Assembly (NCBI GenBank): GCA_963696105.1
Contig: CAVOIP010000005.1
Location: forward strand, 186,001 to 250,000
Source of the DNA: CAVRTM01 sp963696105
GTDB lineage: Bacteria > Actinomycetota > Actinomycetes > Actinomycetales > Dermatophilaceae
Length of the DNA: 64,000 bases
Direction: 5' to 3'
In this document: piece after piece, positions 26,913 to 35,737 of the stretch
Layout: the number at the start of each line of letters is the position of its first letter
Numbering within the stretch: the stretch's first letter is position 1
The notes under the pieces: model-generated
Seen by the model: only the letters and a program-made list of their open reading frames with translations
What the model was told of the DNA's origin: nothing
Databases searched by the model: none
Translations under genes and position numbers: made by a program

Positions 26913-27662
26913 TCAGGCAGCGACCGGACGGGCACGCCGCTCCCCCACCAGCTGACCCACGAGGTGGTCGACGAGGAACGGTGACGAGGCAATGCCCTGG
27001 TGCCCGCGGCGGGGCACCACCACGTTGAGCGCGCGGTCGGCGGCGACGAGTGCGGAGGAGGACGGTACGAAGACGTCCAGCTCCGAGTAGTAGTTCACCC
27101 ACAGCGCCGGTTCCTGCAGGTGCTGGTGCTCCAGCTCGGCCAGCCGCGAGGAGCCAGGCCGCATGGCTCGTGCGCAGCCGCCGGCCATGAGTCGCGCGGC
27201 GTGCGAGCCGCGGTGCGGTGTGGCGATCGTCGCGAGTGTCTCCACGCGGACCGCCGGATGCCCGCTCTGGGCCACCCGCCGCGCCACCAGACCACCCAGG
27301 CTGTGCCCGATCAGGTGGATGCTGGACGACGTCGCGGTGCCGGCGACCGCCTCGCACAGGGCGGCGACCCCGGCGCAGACGGTGACCGGACCTGTCCTCG
27401 CGGCGTTGTACCGGGCCATCACCACGTGGGAGAAGCCTTCGGCGTACAGCTGCTGCCGCAGGCGGGTCCACACCGCAACGGTGGCGCCGAACCCGTGCAC
27501 CAGCACCACCGGGGCCCGTCCACCTCCGGCCGGTCCGGGCGCGGCACCAGCTGTGCAGTCCTGCACGCCTGCGGGGGCGCGCCACGCCGACGTCGTCAGC
27601 GCGGGGAGCCTCAGCTCCTTCACCGCCAGAGGTACGGCGTGCAGCAGGGAACGTGGACGCAT
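26913..27662 (-). CDS. Lipase-like alpha/beta hydrolase
   Basis: A 249-aa hydrolase of the EstA/triacylglycerol-lipase type. The oxyanion-hole motif is VVLVHGFGATVAVW, the nucleophile elbow IHLIGHSLGGLVARR (Ser), and the second conserved block IATPHRGSHAARL. The catalytic Asp lies probably in YYSELDVFVPS and the His in VVPRRGHQGIAS. There is no clear signal peptide. The start at ATG 27662 has GGAGGAGG upstream. The natural ester substrate is unknown. Confidence 0.87.
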   Translation of the reverse strand: MRPRSLLHAVPLAVKELRLPALTTSAWRAPAGVQDCTAGAAPGPAGGGRAPVVLVHGFGATVAVWTRLRQQLYAEGFSHVVMARYNAARTGPVTVCAGVAALCEAVAGTATSSSIHLIGHSLGGLVARRVAQSGHPAVRVETLATIATPHRGSHAARLMAGGCARAMRPGSSRLAELEHQHLQEPALWVNYYSELDVFVPSSSALVAADRALNVVVPRRGHQGIASSPFLVDHLVGQLVGERRARPVAA

Positions 27663-27899
27663 CGTCGCTCCTCCTCCGCAGCGAGCGGCTGGGTCGGACG
27701 CCGCCGTGGTCGCCGGCGTCGGGTGCGTTCGTTCGACCATGACGGGCCGGCGGCGCCACAGGTAGGCCCCCCGAGGTGCGGACTGCGCACCCCAGGTGGC
27801 GCCGACACCAGCCCTGGGGTGCCTGCCGGTACCTCCCTCGCGTCGGCAGAGTCGTGTCAGGCAGACCACCACCCCGACACGACCCCACCGGAGGACGCC

Positions 27900-28106
27900 A
27901 TGCGCACGTCGACCACCCACCGCTCCAGCGACGGACGCCGGAACGCCGACACCGCCCACCACCACCCGAACGTCCACGCCCACGGCGGCGGCTGGGTGTG
28001 GTCCTGCTCGTGCGGGAGCCGCACCTGCAGGACGAGCGCACCGCCGTCGTCGTGGCGGTCGGCCGTGGTGGAGGCGCTTCGCCACTCCACGCAGCTGGCA
28101 GCCTGA
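27900..28106 (+). CDS. Small His/Cys-rich protein (68 aa)
   Basis: A 68-aa protein with ATG 27900 behind CCGGAGGACGCC. The centre has a His cluster (AHHHPNVHAHGGG), an aromatic WVWSCSCGSRTCRT segment with three Cys, and a C-terminal helix SAVVEALRHSTQL. The Cys/His pattern suggests a small metal-binding site. It has no recognised family and no signal peptide. It lies between the lipase-like gene (divergent) and arfB (same strand, 194 bp downstream). Confidence 0.6.
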   Translation: MRTSTTHRSSDGRRNADTAHHHPNVHAHGGGWVWSCSCGSRTCRTSAPPSSWRSAVVEALRHSTQLAA

Positions 28107-28300
28107 GACCGAGCGCCTCGAGACTGCCGCCGGCCCCACGCGCATCCACCGCCGGCGACGCCCGTGCCCAGTGAGCGCAGCCCCGTCCCACGGCGACCTG
28201 GCACACTCCGGGCCCCCGGCGAGCGCCGCGGCACGCCATCGGCACCACTGCGGCAACCACTCCGACTCGCCCCCGGTCGCTCTGCCCGGACAATGGACGC

Positions 28301-28777
28301 ATGCCGTCGACCCGCACCGATCCCGGAGGGGAGCTCGCCGTTCGGCCCGGCCCCGGTGTCCCCCAGGGGCTCGTCCTGCCGGCCGCCGACCTGGTCGAAC
28401 GCTTCTCCCGGTCGTCGGGCCCTGGAGGTCAGGGAGTCAACACGACCGACAGCCGCGCTGAGCTGCGCTTCGACGTCTGCAGGTCGGCCGGGTTACGAAC
28501 GCTGAGCGAGGCCCAGCGCGATCGGGTGGTGACGAGGTTGGCGGCCCGGATGGTCGGCGACGAGGTGGTCATCGTGGCGTCCGAGCACCGTTCGCAGCGA
28601 CAGAACCGGGTTGCGGCCCGGGAACGGTTGGCCGCCCTGTTGCGGGAGGCACTGGCGCCACCGCCCCCGGCGCGACGCAGGACCAAGCCGTCGCGGGGCG
28701 CCCAGCAGCGCCGGCTGACCGCCAAGAAGCAGCGCGGTGTCACCAAGGCGGGTCGCGGCCGGGTCACCGGGGAGTAA
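28301..28777 (+). CDS. arfB: Alternative peptide-chain release factor (ArfB/YaeJ-like)
   Basis: A 158-aa class I release-factor-like protein. GGQ lies in RSSGPGGQGVNTTDSRAEL, which hydrolyses peptidyl-tRNA, and the C-terminal tail from about residue 120 is strongly basic (RRRTKPSRGAQQRR, TAKKQRG), the part that enters the empty mRNA channel of stalled ribosomes. Codon-recognition domains are absent. It is a ribosome-rescue hydrolase and a single gene. Confidence 0.92.
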   Translation: MPSTRTDPGGELAVRPGPGVPQGLVLPAADLVERFSRSSGPGGQGVNTTDSRAELRFDVCRSAGLRTLSEAQRDRVVTRLAARMVGDEVVIVASEHRSQRQNRVAARERLAALLREALAPPPPARRRTKPSRGAQQRRLTAKKQRGVTKAGRGRVTGE

Positions 28778-28816
28778 CCGAAAACCACGGCAGTCATCCT
28801 GCAGCCGGCAACCGCC

Positions 28817-30346
28817 TCAGCCGGCAGTGACCGTGACGCTGTGCCAGCCGCTGGCCCCGTCGGGGGCCGGCGGGGCCACCCGACCGGTCTGCACCGCCCC
28901 GGTGTCGTCGACGGCCCGCACCGTCAGGGTGTGGTTCCCCTTTCCGGCGTCCCACTCGAACACCCACTGCCGCCACGCATCGACCGTCGGCTCGGCGGCG
29001 AGCCGCGCCGGCTGCCACGGCCCGTCGTCCACCCGCACCTCCACCGCCCGGATGCCGCGGTGCTGCGCCCACGCCACCCCGGCGACCGCGACGGTGCCTG
29101 CCTTCACCCGGTCCCCGCTGGCCGGCACGTCGATCCGGGAGGCCGTCTTGATCGGTCCCCGCTCGGACCAGCCGCGCGGCGTCCAGTACGCCACGTCCGC
29201 CGCGAACGTCGTGACCTTCAGGTCCACGACCCACTTGGTCGCCGACACGTACCCGTACAGCCCCGGCACGACCATCCGGACCGGGAACCCGTGCTCGACC
29301 GGCAGCGGCTCACCGTTCATGGCCACGGCGAGCAGCGCGTTCCGGTGGTCGGTCAGCGCCTGCAGCGGCGTCCCCGCGGTGAACCCGTCGATGCTCGTCG
29401 AGAGCACCATGTCCGCACCGCGCTGCGGGCCGGCCATCGCGAGCAGCTCGCGGATCGGCCATCCCGTCCACACCGCGTTGCCGGCGAGGTCACCACCGAC
29501 CTCGTTGGAGACGCACGTCAGGGTCACCAGCGCCTGCTGCATCGGCTTGGACATCAGCGTGTCCCAGTCGATCTCGACCTCCCGGTCGACGAGGCCGTGC
29601 ACCCGCAGCTTCCACCCGCGCGTGTCCACCTGCGGGACCACCAGCGCCGTGTCGATGCGGTAGAACTCCGCGTTCGGCACGACGTACGGCGTGATGCCCG
29701 GGATCTCGAGCTGCGCCGCGGCGGGGACCGACACGGGAGTCGGCACGGTCGGCACGGTCACGTCGGCGCGGGCCTGCGCCACGGCGTTGGCCCTTCCGCC
29801 CAGGAGCTGCCCCACGGCGCCCGAGGCGACAGCTGCTCCGGCAACGCCGGCGCCGCCGAGCAGCAGCCGTCGCCGGTCGAGCCCGGACCGCCCCTGCTGC
29901 GGGCGAGGTTGCAGCCGCAGCAACACGCTCAGCGCCCACAGGCCCGCAACCGTGCCCACGAGCGTCGGCACGATGTCGAGCGGGCGGCTGCCCGGCCGGC
30001 TCATGACCGCGGCCGCGCCCACAGCGCCGACCAGGGCGAACGCCACGAACCCCGCCGTACGACGTCGTGCGGCCAGGACGCCGATCGCCGCGCACACCAG
30101 GACGAGGGCGAGCGCCATCCCGACGAACAGGGCGAGCTTGTCGTTGGTGCCGAAGGTGCTGACCGCGAAGTTCTTCAGCCACAACGGCGTCCGGTCCACG
30201 AAGGCCCCACCGACGGCCAGCACCGGCGAGGGCTGACCCCCGGTCATGCTGGCCCTGGCCAGCGCCCCCGACAGCAGCGTCGCCACACCCAGGGTCAGCG
30301 CGCCGGCGAGCAGCCCAGCCATGGCCGCACCGGAGAGTCGTTTCAC
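28817..30346 (-). CDS. Membrane-anchored molybdopterin-dependent oxidoreductase (sulfite-oxidase fold)
   Basis: A 509-aa protein. The first 150 residues hold about four membrane helices, then a Tat-like motif DRRRLLLGGAGVAGAAVA precedes the catalytic domain. The Mo-ligand Cys is in ALVTLTCVSNEVGGDL; YGYVSATKWV and the C-terminal Mo-co dimerisation domain (VAGVAWAQHRGIRAVEVR) follow. It probably catalyses an oxygen-atom transfer outside the membrane; the substrate is unknown. GTG 30346 is the best fit by homology, but its GGGAGG sits only one base away, so an alternative ATG about 24 nt downstream is possible. Confidence 0.88.
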   Translation of the reverse strand: MKRLSGAAMAGLLAGALTLGVATLLSGALARASMTGGQPSPVLAVGGAFVDRTPLWLKNFAVSTFGTNDKLALFVGMALALVLVCAAIGVLAARRRTAGFVAFALVGAVGAAAVMSRPGSRPLDIVPTLVGTVAGLWALSVLLRLQPRPQQGRSGLDRRRLLLGGAGVAGAAVASGAVGQLLGGRANAVAQARADVTVPTVPTPVSVPAAAQLEIPGITPYVVPNAEFYRIDTALVVPQVDTRGWKLRVHGLVDREVEIDWDTLMSKPMQQALVTLTCVSNEVGGDLAGNAVWTGWPIRELLAMAGPQRGADMVLSTSIDGFTAGTPLQALTDHRNALLAVAMNGEPLPVEHGFPVRMVVPGLYGYVSATKWVVDLKVTTFAADVAYWTPRGWSERGPIKTASRIDVPASGDRVKAGTVAVAGVAWAQHRGIRAVEVRVDDGPWQPARLAAEPTVDAWRQWVFEWDAGKGNHTLTVRAVDDTGAVQTGRVAPPAPDGASGWHSVTVTAG

Positions 30347-30398
30347 GCCTCCCAGAGTGTCACGTTTCCGCGCTTCCTCGGGCACGCCGTGCGCGGCC

Positions 30399-31013
30399 CT
30401 AACGCCCGCCGAACGCCTCGCGCAGGTCGGGCCCCAGCGCGCGGAACGCCAGCCCGCGGTGGGAGATGGCGTTCTTCTCCGCGGGCGTGAGCTCCGCCGC
30501 GGTCCGCGCGTCGCCGTCCACCTCGAGCACCGGGTCGTAGCCGAAGCCGTGGGACCCGCGAGGTGCCCGGGCGACCCGCCCGGGCATGCGGCCCTCGCGC
30601 GCCCACGTCCGGCCGTCGGGAAGGGCCAGCACGGCGGCGCAGACGAACGCCGCAGCGCGGTGCTCGTCGGGCACGTCGCCGATCTGCGCCAGCAACAGCT
30701 CCAGGTTGGCCACGTCGTCGCCGTGCCGGCCGGACCAGCGCGCACTGAAGACGCCGGGGGCACCGCCCAGCACGTCGACGGCCAGCCCGGAGTCGTCGGC
30801 CACCGCCGGGAGACCCGTCGCCTCCGCCGCGGCGACCGCCTTGAGCGTGGCGTTCTCGACGAAGGTCACGCCGGACTCGACCACGTCGGCCACGTCGGGG
30901 AACTGGTCCATGCCGACGACCTCCAGCCCCAGGTCGTCCACCACCTCGGCGAGGATCTCCCGCAGCTCGCGGACCTTGTGCGCGTTGCGGGTGGCCAGGA
31001 CGACGCGGCTCAC
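30399..31013 (-). CDS. rdgB: RdgB/HAM1 non-canonical purine NTP pyrophosphatase
   Basis: A 204-aa enzyme starting MSRVVLATRNAHKVREL, the HAM1 signature (TxNxxK). Later blocks are FVENATLKA, VADDSGLAVDVLGG, FSARWSG and GYDPVLEV. It hydrolyses ITP, dITP and XTP to monophosphates. ATG 31013 overlaps the rph stop (ATGA), the standard rph-rdgB pairing. Confidence 0.96.
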   Translation of the reverse strand: MSRVVLATRNAHKVRELREILAEVVDDLGLEVVGMDQFPDVADVVESGVTFVENATLKAVAAAEATGLPAVADDSGLAVDVLGGAPGVFSARWSGRHGDDVANLELLLAQIGDVPDEHRAAAFVCAAVLALPDGRTWAREGRMPGRVARAPRGSHGFGYDPVLEVDGDARTAAELTPAEKNAISHRGLAFRALGPDLREAFGGR

Positions 31014-31747
31014 TGCGGCACCGCCACGGCCAGCGCCTCGAGCTGCCGCCGGGTCAGCTCGGCGCAGCCGGCGGTGGCGAGGTCGAGCAGCGCACCGAGC
31101 GCCTCACGGCCGAACGGCTCCGCCTCGGCCGTCCCTTGCACCTCGACGAAGGCGCCGGTTCCGGTCATCACGACGTTCATGTCGGTGTCGGCGGTGGAGT
31201 CCTCGGGATAGTCCAGGTCGAGCAGCGGCTCGCCGCCCACCATGCCGACGCTGACCGCCGCGATGGAGCCCTTCAGCGGCTGGGCGGACGCCTTGATCGC
31301 GCGCTGGCGGCGACCGGTCTCGATGGCGTCGGCGAGCGCGACGTACGCGCCGGTGATGGCGGCCGTGCGCGTGCCGCCGTCGGCCTGGAGGACGTCACAG
31401 TCGAGCACGATCGTGTTCTCGCCCAAAGCCTTCGTGTCGACCACGGAGCGGAGGCTGCGACCGATGAGCCGGGAGATCTCGTGCGTGCGCCCTCCGATGC
31501 GCCCCTTGACCGACTCGCGGTCGGAGCGGGTGTTGGTCGCACGCGGCAGCATGGCGTACTCCGCGGTCACCCAGCCCTCACCGCTGCCCTTGCGCCAGCG
31601 CGGCACCCCCTCGGTGAACGACGCCGCGCACAGCACCCGGGTCCGGCCGAACTCGACGAGCACGCTGCCCTCGGCGTGGTCCAGCCAGTTGCGGGTGATC
31701 CGGATGTCGCGGAGCTGGTCGTGGGCACGGCCGTCGTGTCGAGTCAT
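31010..31747 (-). CDS. rph: Ribonuclease PH
   Basis: A 245-aa phosphorolytic 3'-5' exoribonuclease that matures tRNA 3' ends. Seen are VLVEFGRTRVLCAASF, MLPRATNTRSDRES, GGRTHEISRLIGRSLR, VLQADGGTRTAAITGAYVAL and the DMNVVMTG block. It has its own leaderless promoter (TAATCT 7 nt before the ATG) even though it follows the MBL and murI genes on the same strand. Confidence 0.97.
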   Translation of the reverse strand: MTRHDGRAHDQLRDIRITRNWLDHAEGSVLVEFGRTRVLCAASFTEGVPRWRKGSGEGWVTAEYAMLPRATNTRSDRESVKGRIGGRTHEISRLIGRSLRSVVDTKALGENTIVLDCDVLQADGGTRTAAITGAYVALADAIETGRRQRAIKASAQPLKGSIAAVSVGMVGGEPLLDLDYPEDSTADTDMNVVMTGTGAFVEVQGTAEAEPFGREALGALLDLATAGCAELTRRQLEALAVAVPQ

Positions 31748-31754
31748 GCGCCCA

Positions 31755-31760
31755 AGATTA
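31755..31760 (-). promoter_or_regulatory. Leaderless -10 box TAATCT for rph
   Basis: TANNNT box separated by 7 nt (TGGGCGC) from ATG 31747; no Shine-Dalgarno is present. Confidence 0.65.
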
Positions 31761-31789
31761 GGCGGTGCCGCGACGCGCCCGATCCAGGC

Positions 31790-32557
31790 CTACAGCTCGT
31801 ACGTCGCGCCGGGAGAGGCCAGCTCGACCTCACCCGTCCAGATCTCGGCGGCCTGCGCACGGCACACCTCGGGGTCGTTCCACGGCGGCAGGTGGGTCAG
31901 CATCAGGCGCTGCACCTCCCCGGCCTCGACCGCCGCGCGCGCGGCGCGGCTGCCCGAGAGGTGGATGCCGACGGCGGTGTCGCGGCCGTCCACGAAGGCG
32001 GAGTCCGCGAGGACCAGCGAGGCGCCGTGGCACAGCGGAGCAAGCGCCGGGCACGCGTCGGTGTCACCGGTGTAGGCCAGCGTGCGGCCGTCGACCTCGA
32101 CCCTCACGCCGTACGCCTCGACCGGGTGAGCGACCCGGAACGGGGTGACCGTGAACGGCCCCACCTCGAACGCGTCCCGGTCGGTCAGCTCGCGGAAGTC
32201 CAGCTCGACCGCCATGCCGTCCGGGTCGTCGAGGTCGTAGGCGCGGGTCATCCGGTCGCCGATCCCCGTCGGGCCGTAGACCGGAACGGCCCGGGGGTTG
32301 GGGCCGCGCGGGTCGTACCGCTGGGCGACGTACAGGCCGCACAGGTCCATGCAGTGGTCCGGGTGCAGGTGGCTGATGACCACGGCGTCGAGCGCGCGGA
32401 GGTCCACGTGCCGTTGCAGCGCCCCCAGCGACCCGTTGCCGAGGTCGAGGACCAGGCGCCAGGTGCGACCCTCGTGCTCGGCCTCCACCAGATAGCACGA
32501 GGCCGGGGACGAGGGACCCGGCAGCGACCCGGTGCACCCGACGACGGTCAGCCTCAT
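31790..32557 (-). CDS. MBL-fold metallo-hydrolase
   Basis: A 255-aa metallo-beta-lactamase-fold enzyme. The metal motif HxHxDH is in VISHLHPDHCMDL, further ligands in FRVAHPVEA, YTGDTDAC and LTHLPPW. It resembles ElaC/phosphodiesterase-type hydrolases; the substrate is not known. ATG 32557 overlaps the murI TGA, so it is co-translated with glutamate racemase. Confidence 0.88.
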   Translation of the reverse strand: MRLTVVGCTGSLPGPSSPASCYLVEAEHEGRTWRLVLDLGNGSLGALQRHVDLRALDAVVISHLHPDHCMDLCGLYVAQRYDPRGPNPRAVPVYGPTGIGDRMTRAYDLDDPDGMAVELDFRELTDRDAFEVGPFTVTPFRVAHPVEAYGVRVEVDGRTLAYTGDTDACPALAPLCHGASLVLADSAFVDGRDTAVGIHLSGSRAARAAVEAGEVQRLMLTHLPPWNDPEVCRAQAAEIWTGEVELASPGATYEL

Positions 32558-33360
32558 CGGCTGGCCACGGTCTCCGCCGTGGCCTGCACCACCTCGGGCC
32601 CGAGGAACCGGCGTGCCAGCCGCTCGAACTCGCCCGGGTCGCCCGTCGTGACGAACTCGTGGGTCGGCGGCGGAAGGTCGTCCGGGCGCAGCGCATCGGC
32701 GTCGGCGAGCACGCGGTAGACGTCCTTGGCCGTCTCCTCGGCCGAGGACACCAGCGTGACGTCCTCGCCCATCACGTAGGAGATGACACCGGTCAGCAAC
32801 GGGTAGTGGGTGCAGCCCAGGATCAGCGTGTCGACGCCCTGCGCGGCGATCGGGGCGAGGTACTCGTGGGCAGCGCTGAGCAGCTCCGGGCCGCCGGTCA
32901 CGCCCGACTCGACGAACTCCACGAAGCGCGGGCACGGCCGGCTCGTGACGGTGATCTGCGGCGCGGCGGCGAAGGAGTCGGCGTACGCGTGGCTCTGGTG
33001 CGTGGCCTGCGTCGAGATCACGCCGACCCGGTTGTTGCGGGTCGCCGAGACCGCGCGCCGGACGGCCGGGCGGATCACCTCGACCACCGGCACGTCGTAC
33101 CGCTCACGGGCGTCGTGCAGCATCGCCGCCGACGCGGAGTTGCACGCGATCACCAGTGCCTTGACGTCACGGTCGACCAGCCGGTCCATGCACTCCAGGG
33201 CGAACCGGCGCACCTCGGCGATCGGCCGGGGACCGTACGGCTGGCGGGCGGTGTCACCGAGGTAGGCGATGGACTCGTGCGGCAGCTGGTCGAGAACCGC
33301 TCGGGCCACGGTGAGTCCGCCGTAGCCGCTGTCGAAGATGCCGATCGGTGCGTCTGCCAC
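32554..33360 (-). CDS. murI: Glutamate racemase
   Basis: A 268-aa racemase making D-glutamate for peptidoglycan. The two catalytic cysteines lie in LVIACNSASAAML and ILGCTHYPLLTGV; the N-terminal IGIFDSGYGGLTVARAV and YLGDTARQPYG are diagnostic. I chose GTG 33360, giving a natural start just before IGIFDSG. A TACGCT box exactly 6 nt before it supports this over the upstream ATG at 33414. Confidence 0.96.
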   Translation of the reverse strand: MADAPIGIFDSGYGGLTVARAVLDQLPHESIAYLGDTARQPYGPRPIAEVRRFALECMDRLVDRDVKALVIACNSASAAMLHDARERYDVPVVEVIRPAVRRAVSATRNNRVGVISTQATHQSHAYADSFAAAPQITVTSRPCPRFVEFVESGVTGGPELLSAAHEYLAPIAAQGVDTLILGCTHYPLLTGVISYVMGEDVTLVSSAEETAKDVYRVLADADALRPDDLPPPTHEFVTTGDPGEFERLARRFLGPEVVQATAETVASR

Positions 33361-33366
33361 CGTCAG

Positions 33367-33372
33367 AGCGTA
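33367..33372 (-). promoter_or_regulatory. Leaderless -10 box TACGCT for murI
   Basis: TANNNT box 6 nt before GTG 33360. It fixes the murI start in the absence of a Shine-Dalgarno. Confidence 0.6.
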
Positions 33373-33479
33373 GACGGGCGCCGGCGGAGGGACCGAACGG
33401 ACACGACGTTCCATCCGTCACACCCCGCCGCCCCCGACCACCGCTGCCACGACGGCGGCAGGACCGGCACCCCACGCCC

Positions 33480-34070
33480 TCAGGCCATCAGCGCCTGCGT
33501 CAGCGACTCCTGCAGCCACGTCATGAAGTCGTAGTACGCCGCCAGGATCGTGGCCGGGTCGTCGTCGTCCTCCTGCTCGAGCCGGTCGGCGAGCGCCTCG
33601 GCGTCCTCGTCGGTGCGCAGGCCCAGCCGCTCCCCCAGCAGCAGCCGGACGTCGGTCAGCGCGACCACCATCGCCCCGGCCTGTGCCTGGTCGAGGACGA
33701 CCTTGTCGCCGTCGGCCGCCAGCAGCGCGTCGAGTGCCGTGGTCAGGTTGGCGGTCTTGCGCTCCCGCAGGCCGCGCTCCGTCAACCGCCGGAACTCGGC
33801 CGCGGCGGCCTCGTCCTCGCGGTGGGCGGGAGGCAGCAGCCGCTCCAGCGCGGGGTCGCGCGGCCCCTCCAGCCGGGGGTCGGTGGCGTCCTGGAAGGAC
33901 GGCATCTCCATGGAGGCGACGAGGTCGTCGAAGGGGTCGCCGGTGTCCACCCGCGGCGCCGGGGCGAGGAACTCCCGGGTCTGGTCCAGCAACCCGGCGA
34001 CGACCTCACGCTCCAGGCGGTCCAGCCGCGCGACGAACCGGTCACCCTTGCGCTTGAACGCCTTTGCCAC
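33480..34070 (-). CDS. DUF2017-family protein
   Basis: A 196-aa cytoplasmic, highly charged helical protein. It begins MAKAFKRKGDRFVARLDRLE and ends DFMTWLQESLTQALMA, matching DUF2017, which commonly lies between clpS and murI in actinomycetes. GTG 34070 directly abuts the clpS stop. Function unknown; its constant link to clpS suggests a role in N-end-rule proteolysis or a shared regulon. Confidence 0.88.
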   Translation of the reverse strand: MAKAFKRKGDRFVARLDRLEREVVAGLLDQTREFLAPAPRVDTGDPFDDLVASMEMPSFQDATDPRLEGPRDPALERLLPPAHREDEAAAAEFRRLTERGLRERKTANLTTALDALLAADGDKVVLDQAQAGAMVVALTDVRLLLGERLGLRTDEDAEALADRLEQEDDDDPATILAAYYDFMTWLQESLTQALMA

Positions 34071-34361
34071 TCACTCGTCCTTCTGGAACGTCGCCCACAG
34101 GCCGTATGCCTGCAGTGCCTCGGTGTCGTGCTCCATCTTCTCGCGGGAGCCGGTCGACACGACCGCACGCCCCTTCTGGTGCACGTCCAGCATCAGCCGC
34201 TCGGACTTCTCGCGCGAGTAGCCGAAGTAGCTCTGGAACACATACGTCACGTAGGACATGAGGTTGACCGGGTCGTTCCAGACCAGGGTGATCCAGGGCT
34301 GGTCGAGGTCGGTCTCCTCGGTCAGCTCGAGGCTCTGCTGCTCCACGGGGGCGATCGACAC
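34071..34361 (-). CDS. clpS: ClpS adaptor protein
   Basis: A 96-aa adaptor that delivers N-degron substrates to the Clp protease. The recognition pocket is visible in WITLVWNDPVNLMSYVTYVF, followed by HQKGRAVVSTGSREKMEHD. GTG 34361 has a TATGGT box 6 nt upstream and no Shine-Dalgarno, so the mRNA is probably leaderless. Its promoter overlaps the divergent pncB promoter. Confidence 0.95.
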   Translation of the reverse strand: MSIAPVEQQSLELTEETDLDQPWITLVWNDPVNLMSYVTYVFQSYFGYSREKSERLMLDVHQKGRAVVSTGSREKMEHDTEALQAYGLWATFQKDE

Positions 34362-34367
34362 GGGACC

Positions 34368-34377
34368 ACCATAGGCT
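34368..34377. promoter_or_regulatory. Overlapping divergent leaderless -10 boxes (clpS / pncB)
   Basis: Within the 23-bp gap, minus-strand TATGGT (34368-34373) lies 6 nt before clpS GTG and plus-strand TAGGCT (34372-34377) lies 7 nt before pncB GTG. The two hexamers share the central TA at 34372-34373. Confidence 0.65.
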
Positions 34378-34384
34378 GAGCCCC

Positions 34385-35687
34385 GTGACGAGCACCGCCC
34401 TGCTGACCGACCACTACGAGCTCACCATGCTGCAGGCCGCGCTGCGCAGCGGCGCCGCCGAGCGACGCTGCGTGTTCGAGGTCTTCGCCCGCCGCCTCCC
34501 CGAGGGCCGCCGGTACGGCGTCGTGGCCGGCACCGGCCGCCTGCTCGAGGCCGTCCGCGACTTCCGCTTCGGGGAGGAGGAGCTGACCGCGCTGCGCGAG
34601 GCCGACGTGGTCGACGAGCAGACGCTGGACTTCCTCGCCGGGTACCGGTTCACCGGCGACATCTCCGGCTACGCCGAGGGCGAGTGCTTCTTCCCCGGGT
34701 CGCCGCTGGTGGTGGTCGAGGCCTGCTTCGCCGAGGGGGTGCTGCTGGAGACGCTGATCCTCTCGATCCTCAACCACGACGCCGCCGTGGCCGCGGCCGC
34801 CTCGCGCATGGTCTGCGCCGCGGGTGACCGGCCCTGCCTGGAGATGGGCTCGCGCCGCACGCACGAGCAGGCGGCGGTCGCGGCAGCGCGGGCGGCGTAC
34901 GTCGCCGGGTTCGCCGCCACCAGCAACCTGGAGGCGGGGCGCAGGTACGGCGTCCCGACCGCCGGGACCAGCGCGCACGCGTTCACCCTGCTGCACGACG
35001 ACGAGCGGACCGCGTTCGAGGCGCAGGTGGCGTCGCTGGGCAAGGACACGACCTTGCTGGTGGACACCTACGACGTGGCGGCGGCCGTGCGAGACCGCGG
35101 TGGAGGTGGCCGGCCCGGAGCTCGGCGCCGTGCGGCTGGACTCCGGCGACCTGCTGACCCAGGCCGCCGAGGTGCGTGCCCAGCTCGACGCGCTCGGCGC
35201 CCGTGACACCAGGATCGTGGTGACCTCCGACCTGGACGAGCACGCCATCGCCGCCCTGGCCGCCGCCCCGGTCGACTCCTACGGCGTCGGCACGTCGCTG
35301 GTCACCGGCTCGGGGGCCCCGACCGCCGGGCTGGTCTACAAGCTGGTGTCCCGCGCCGACGCCAGCGGCACCCTGGTCGACGTGGCCAAGAAGAGCAAGG
35401 ACAAGGCCTCGGTCGGCGGCCGCAAGTGGGCCCTGCGCCGGCGACGCGCCGACGGGGTGGCCGAGGCCGAGGTGATCGGGGTGGGCGCGCGCCCGGCCGA
35501 CGACGGCGACGACCGCCCTCTGCTGGTGGAGCTCGTGCGCGGCGGCGAGGTGGTGGCCACCGACCTCGACCTCGCCTCGGCCCGCGGGCGGCACGAGCGG
35601 TCCCTCGCCGAGCTGCCGCCCAGGGCCCACCAGCTCTCCCGCGGTGAGCCCGCCATCCCGACCGTCTACGAGACCGACCGGTCCTGA
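34385..35687 (+). CDS. pncB: Nicotinate phosphoribosyltransferase, one frameshift
   Basis: Starts at GTG 34385 (MTSTALLTDHYELTMLQAAL), the usual NAPRTase N-terminus. Frame one runs to VDTYDVAAAV; an extra C at about 35090 shifts it to ETAVEVAGPELGAVRLDSGD and on to 35687, giving about 433 aa. Other blocks are MGSRRTHEQAAV, YGVPTAGTSAHAF, YGVGTSLVTGSG and YKLVSR. It converts nicotinate, PRPP and ATP to nicotinate mononucleotide in NAD salvage. The nicotinamidase that supplies nicotinate follows 50 bp downstream. Confidence 0.92.
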
Positions 35688-35725
35688 GCCCGGCCCGTAC
35701 GGCGGCGCGCCCGCGGGCCACCGGT

Positions 35726-35731
35726 TAGCGT
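35726..35731 (+). promoter_or_regulatory. Leaderless -10 box TAGCGT for pncA
   Basis: TANNNT box with 6 nt (CTGGGC) before ATG 35738; pncA can therefore be transcribed independently of pncB. Confidence 0.6.
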
Positions 35732-35737
35732 CTGGGC

